Source of the DNA: Bacillota bacterium
Lineage (GTDB): Bacteria > Bacillota > Thermosediminibacteria > Thermosediminibacterales > Thermosediminibacteraceae
Reading direction: 5' to 3'
DNA: 14,497 nucleotides
NCBI GenBank assembly: GCA_003242255.1
Contig: QGUT01000027.1
Coordinates: forward strand, 1-14,497
Part shown: piece by piece, positions 13,057 to 14,497 of the stretch
How the letters are laid out: the number at the start of each line of letters is the position of its first letter
Numbering within the stretch: the stretch's first letter is position 1
The notes under the pieces: generated by a model
What the model was told of the DNA's origin: nothing
What the model saw: the letters and a program-made list of their open reading frames with translations, nothing else
The model's database searches: none
Made by a program: the position numbers and the translations under genes

Positions 13057-13953
13057 ATGGAAAAGAGTAAGCAGGGGGTCCTTTACCTCTGTCCGACCCC
13101 TATAGGCAATCTGGAAGACATAACCCTCCGGGCGCTGAGGGTGCTGAAAGAAGTGGACTATATAGCGGCGGAGGATACGAGGGTGACGATGAAACTTCTC
13201 AACCACTACGGCATAAAGACGTCCCTCGTCAGCTACCGGGAACAGAACAGGGAACCGATGGGCAGGAAAATCGTGGAAGATCTCCTGGAGGGGAAGAAGG
13301 TAGCCGTCGTTACGGATGCGGGGACGCCGGGAATTTCCGATCCGGGAGAGGACCTGGTCAAAAAGGCGGTAGAAGCGGGGATTGCGGTGGTGCCCCTGCC
13401 GGGACCTTCGGCGGTGATTTGCGCCCTTTCGGCGTCGGGTTTGAGCACTTCGAAGTTCGCTTTCGAAGGCTTTCTCCCGCAGAGGTCTTCTGAAAGGAGA
13501 CGGCATCTGGAAAGCCTTAAAACAGAAAATCGGACCCTAGTGATCTATGAAGCCCCTCACCGGCTCTTAAAATGCCTTTCGGACATAAGGGATATTTTGG
13601 GCGAAAGAAGAATCGCGGTGGCAAGGGAGATGACGAAGCTTCACGAGGAATTTTTCAGAGGCACGGTGAGCGAAGCCATCGAAAAATTCGAGGCTACCCC
13701 TCCGAAGGGAGAAATCGTCCTGGTAATCGAAGGGGCAAAGGGCGAGGAGAGCGAAAAAAGAAGCATGGGATTGGGCGAAGGAGAAGAAGTAGGTAGGATG
13801 ATCCTGCGGGAAGTGGAGGAAAAAATAAAAAAGGGCATGGAAAAGAAAGAAGCGATGAAAGCTGTGGCAAGGGAATTTTCCATCCCGAAGCGGGAGGTAT
13901 ATAGGATCCTCCTGGAAGGAGAAAAAGAAAGCCCCCCTAACTCCAGTTCATGA
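13057..13953 (+). CDS. rsmI: 16S rRNA (cytidine1402-2'-O)-methyltransferase
   Basis: Uses S-adenosylmethionine to 2'-O-methylate C1402 in the decoding centre of 16S rRNA. 298 residues, usual length. Tetrapyrrole-methylase fold motifs: LYLCPTPIGNLEDITLRALR (9-28), AAEDTR (38-42), VTDAGTPGISDPG (85-97), and LPGPSAV in the next loop; then EGFLP, LVIYEAPHRL, VAREMTKLHEEFFRGT and GEIVLVIEG. A lysine/glutamate-rich helical C-terminal part (about 225-290) is the RsmI HTH-like tail with PKREVYR. ATG 13057 follows CGGGAGGGA. In B. subtilis rsmI (yabC) follows yazA and precedes abrB; neither is seen here. Its stop codon lies in a hairpin shared with the gene on the opposite strand. Confidence 0.96.
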   Translation: MEKSKQGVLYLCPTPIGNLEDITLRALRVLKEVDYIAAEDTRVTMKLLNHYGIKTSLVSYREQNREPMGRKIVEDLLEGKKVAVVTDAGTPGISDPGEDLVKKAVEAGIAVVPLPGPSAVICALSASGLSTSKFAFEGFLPQRSSERRRHLESLKTENRTLVIYEAPHRLLKCLSDIRDILGERRIAVAREMTKLHEEFFRGTVSEAIEKFEATPPKGEIVLVIEGAKGEESEKRSMGLGEGEEVGRMILREVEEKIKKGMEKKEAMKAVAREFSIPKREVYRILLEGEKESPPNSSS

Positions 13954-13961
13954 AGGGGGGC
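13921..13961 (-). terminator. intrinsic terminator of the - strand gene, inside the rsmI 3' end
   Basis: Stem GCCCCCCT (13931-13938) with AGGGGGGC (13954-13961), 8 perfect pairs, 15-base loop holding both stop codons (TCATGA). On the - strand it is followed by TTTCTTTTTC, a typical U tract. On the + strand no T run follows, so it is not a classical terminator for rsmI. Confidence 0.75.
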
Positions 13962-14244
13962 CAGCCGGCGGGTGCCTGGGGGCGTGTACTACCGTTATAC
14001 TGTTTAGCACGACTTCGTATTCCACCGTTTTTCGATCTTCGTCTATTTTTTTCCTGAATTCGGCCCGGGGCACCACCACCGTGAATTCGTGGGAGTCCTT
14101 TATGCCGAGGTCCCTCTTCATCCTTATGAAAAAGCAGGGCAGGGCCAATTCCACTTCGTCGGCCTGGAAAGGCCTCCTGCCTTTTGGGAACTTTTTAAAA
14201 AAACCCTTGAGCTTCTCGAGAATGGCCGGTTTCGGCATCCTCAT
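13948..14244 (-). CDS. hypothetical protein, 98 residues, not recognised
   Basis: I do not recognise this protein. It is basic at the N-terminus (MRMPKPAILEKLKGFFKKF, GRRPFQADE), has a middle part alternating hydrophobic and charged residues that could form beta strands (VELALPCFFIRMKRDLGI; HEFTVVVPRAEFRKKID; VEYEVVLNSITVV) and ends in a proline-rich tail (HAPRHPPAGPPS). One cysteine only; no signal peptide or clear membrane segment. Start: ATG 14244, six bases after AAAGG; a GTG at 14247 is an alternative. It overlaps the end of rsmI tail to tail by 6 bases and has its own terminator there. It lies 83 bases after the HD-type gene on the same strand, so they may be one transcript. The dedicated terminator and ribosome binding site argue that it is a real gene. 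Confidence 0.65.
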   Translation of the reverse strand: MRMPKPAILEKLKGFFKKFPKGRRPFQADEVELALPCFFIRMKRDLGIKDSHEFTVVVPRAEFRKKIDEDRKTVEYEVVLNSITVVHAPRHPPAGPPS

Positions 14245-14327
14245 CACCCGCCTTTCGCTCTACTAGAGCATATTAATTTTCAAAGGCGGATGTTACTGCC
14301 CGGCTCCAGCCGGCCCAAAATGGAGCT

Positions 14328-14497
14328 TTACAATCCTAAGACCTCGGCTATCTCGGTCATGGCTTTGAGAGAAAGTTCGGCGAAGTCTTCGAAGGGGATG
14401 CCCAGCAGTTCTATGGAGCGCATGGCGTTCCTGTCCGCCCCTGCGGCAAACCGGCCTTCTTCAACCCTCTTAAAATTGGTTTTTACTTAAACCTTGG
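14328..14497 (-). pseudogene. C-terminal fragment of a probable HD-domain hydrolase, with an in-frame stop near the window edge
   Basis: The last 52 codons (from 14486 down to the stop at 14328-14330) read VKTNFKRVEEGRFAAGADRN, then AMRSIELLGIPFEDFAELS and LKAMTEIAEVLGL. This matches what I recall of the C-terminus of small HDIG/HD-domain phosphohydrolases (FAAGANR, then an LG-L-EEF segment and a final AL-AM--IA-ELGL helix). The catalytic HD part would lie beyond the window. In the same frame there is a TAA at 14487-14489, and no start codon follows it, so the gene as given is broken or the edge sequence contains an error. Real product, if intact, would be a cytoplasmic hydrolase of unknown substrate. 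Confidence 0.5.

Noticed and set aside
14300..14313. Hairpin CCGGCT/AGCCGG as terminator after the HD-type gene
   Set aside because: Only 6 pairs with a 2-base gap and no U tract in the - strand direction.

Overview
The window looks like chromosomal DNA of a clostridia-like Bacillota (Firmicutes), probably an anaerobic thermophile. This rests on the gene content, GGAGG-type ribosome binding sites, sigma-A-like promoters, frequent AGG and ATA codons, and a gene order that follows the region beside the replication origin of Bacillus subtilis. The genus cannot be fixed from the sequence alone.

Layout. (1) 1-4343, + strand: gyrB (start cut off by the window edge) and gyrA, the two DNA gyrase subunits. 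(2) 4340-4588, - strand: a small double zinc-ribbon protein of unknown function whose stop codon shares TTAA with the gyrA stop. (3) 4678-9157, + strand: a tight cluster with overlapping or nearly touching genes: PLP-dependent Orn/Lys/Arg decarboxylase family protein (YaaO-like), tmk, darA/yaaQ (c-di-AMP receptor), yaaR, holB (clamp-loader delta prime) and ricT/yaaT. This is the B. subtilis yaaO-tmk-darA-yaaR-holB-yaaT block; yabA, trmN6 and yazA, which follow in Bacillus, are absent here. (4) 9145-9260: two different tandem direct repeats in front of a yugP-type membrane zinc peptidase (9279-9986). (5) 9998-10074: hairpins, including a perfect 24-bp stem, forming a two-way terminator between yugP and hslO. 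(6) 10068-10952, - strand: hslO (Hsp33). (7) 11042-11120: an intergenic control region with a perfect DnaA box, a fully consensus sigma-A promoter and a YtrA-type operator. (8) 11145-12969, + strand: a GntR/YtrA-family repressor, an ABC ATPase and an ABC-2 permease, probably one self-regulated operon. (9) 13057-13953, + strand: rsmI (16S rRNA 2'-O-methyltransferase) with its own promoter. (10) 13948-14497, - strand: an unrecognised 98-residue protein and the C-terminal end of a probable HD-domain hydrolase, broken by an in-frame stop 8 bases from the window edge.

Together these are mostly housekeeping genes: DNA topology (GyrAB), dTMP phosphorylation (Tmk), replication (HolB), second-messenger sensing (DarA), RNA maturation (RicT), redox chaperoning (Hsp33) and ribosome modification (RsmI). 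The accessory part is the GntR-ABC operon inserted between hslO and rsmI, plus two unrecognised small proteins on the opposite strand. I see no phage, transposon, CRISPR array, tRNA or rRNA, and no gene-free gap above 300 bases. I do not see a clearly new multi-gene system. The best leads are the repeat array before yugP, an extra cysteine cluster in RicT, the DnaA box beside the gntR promoter, alanine at the GyrA quinolone-resistance position, and the shared stop/terminator arrangements of the convergent genes.
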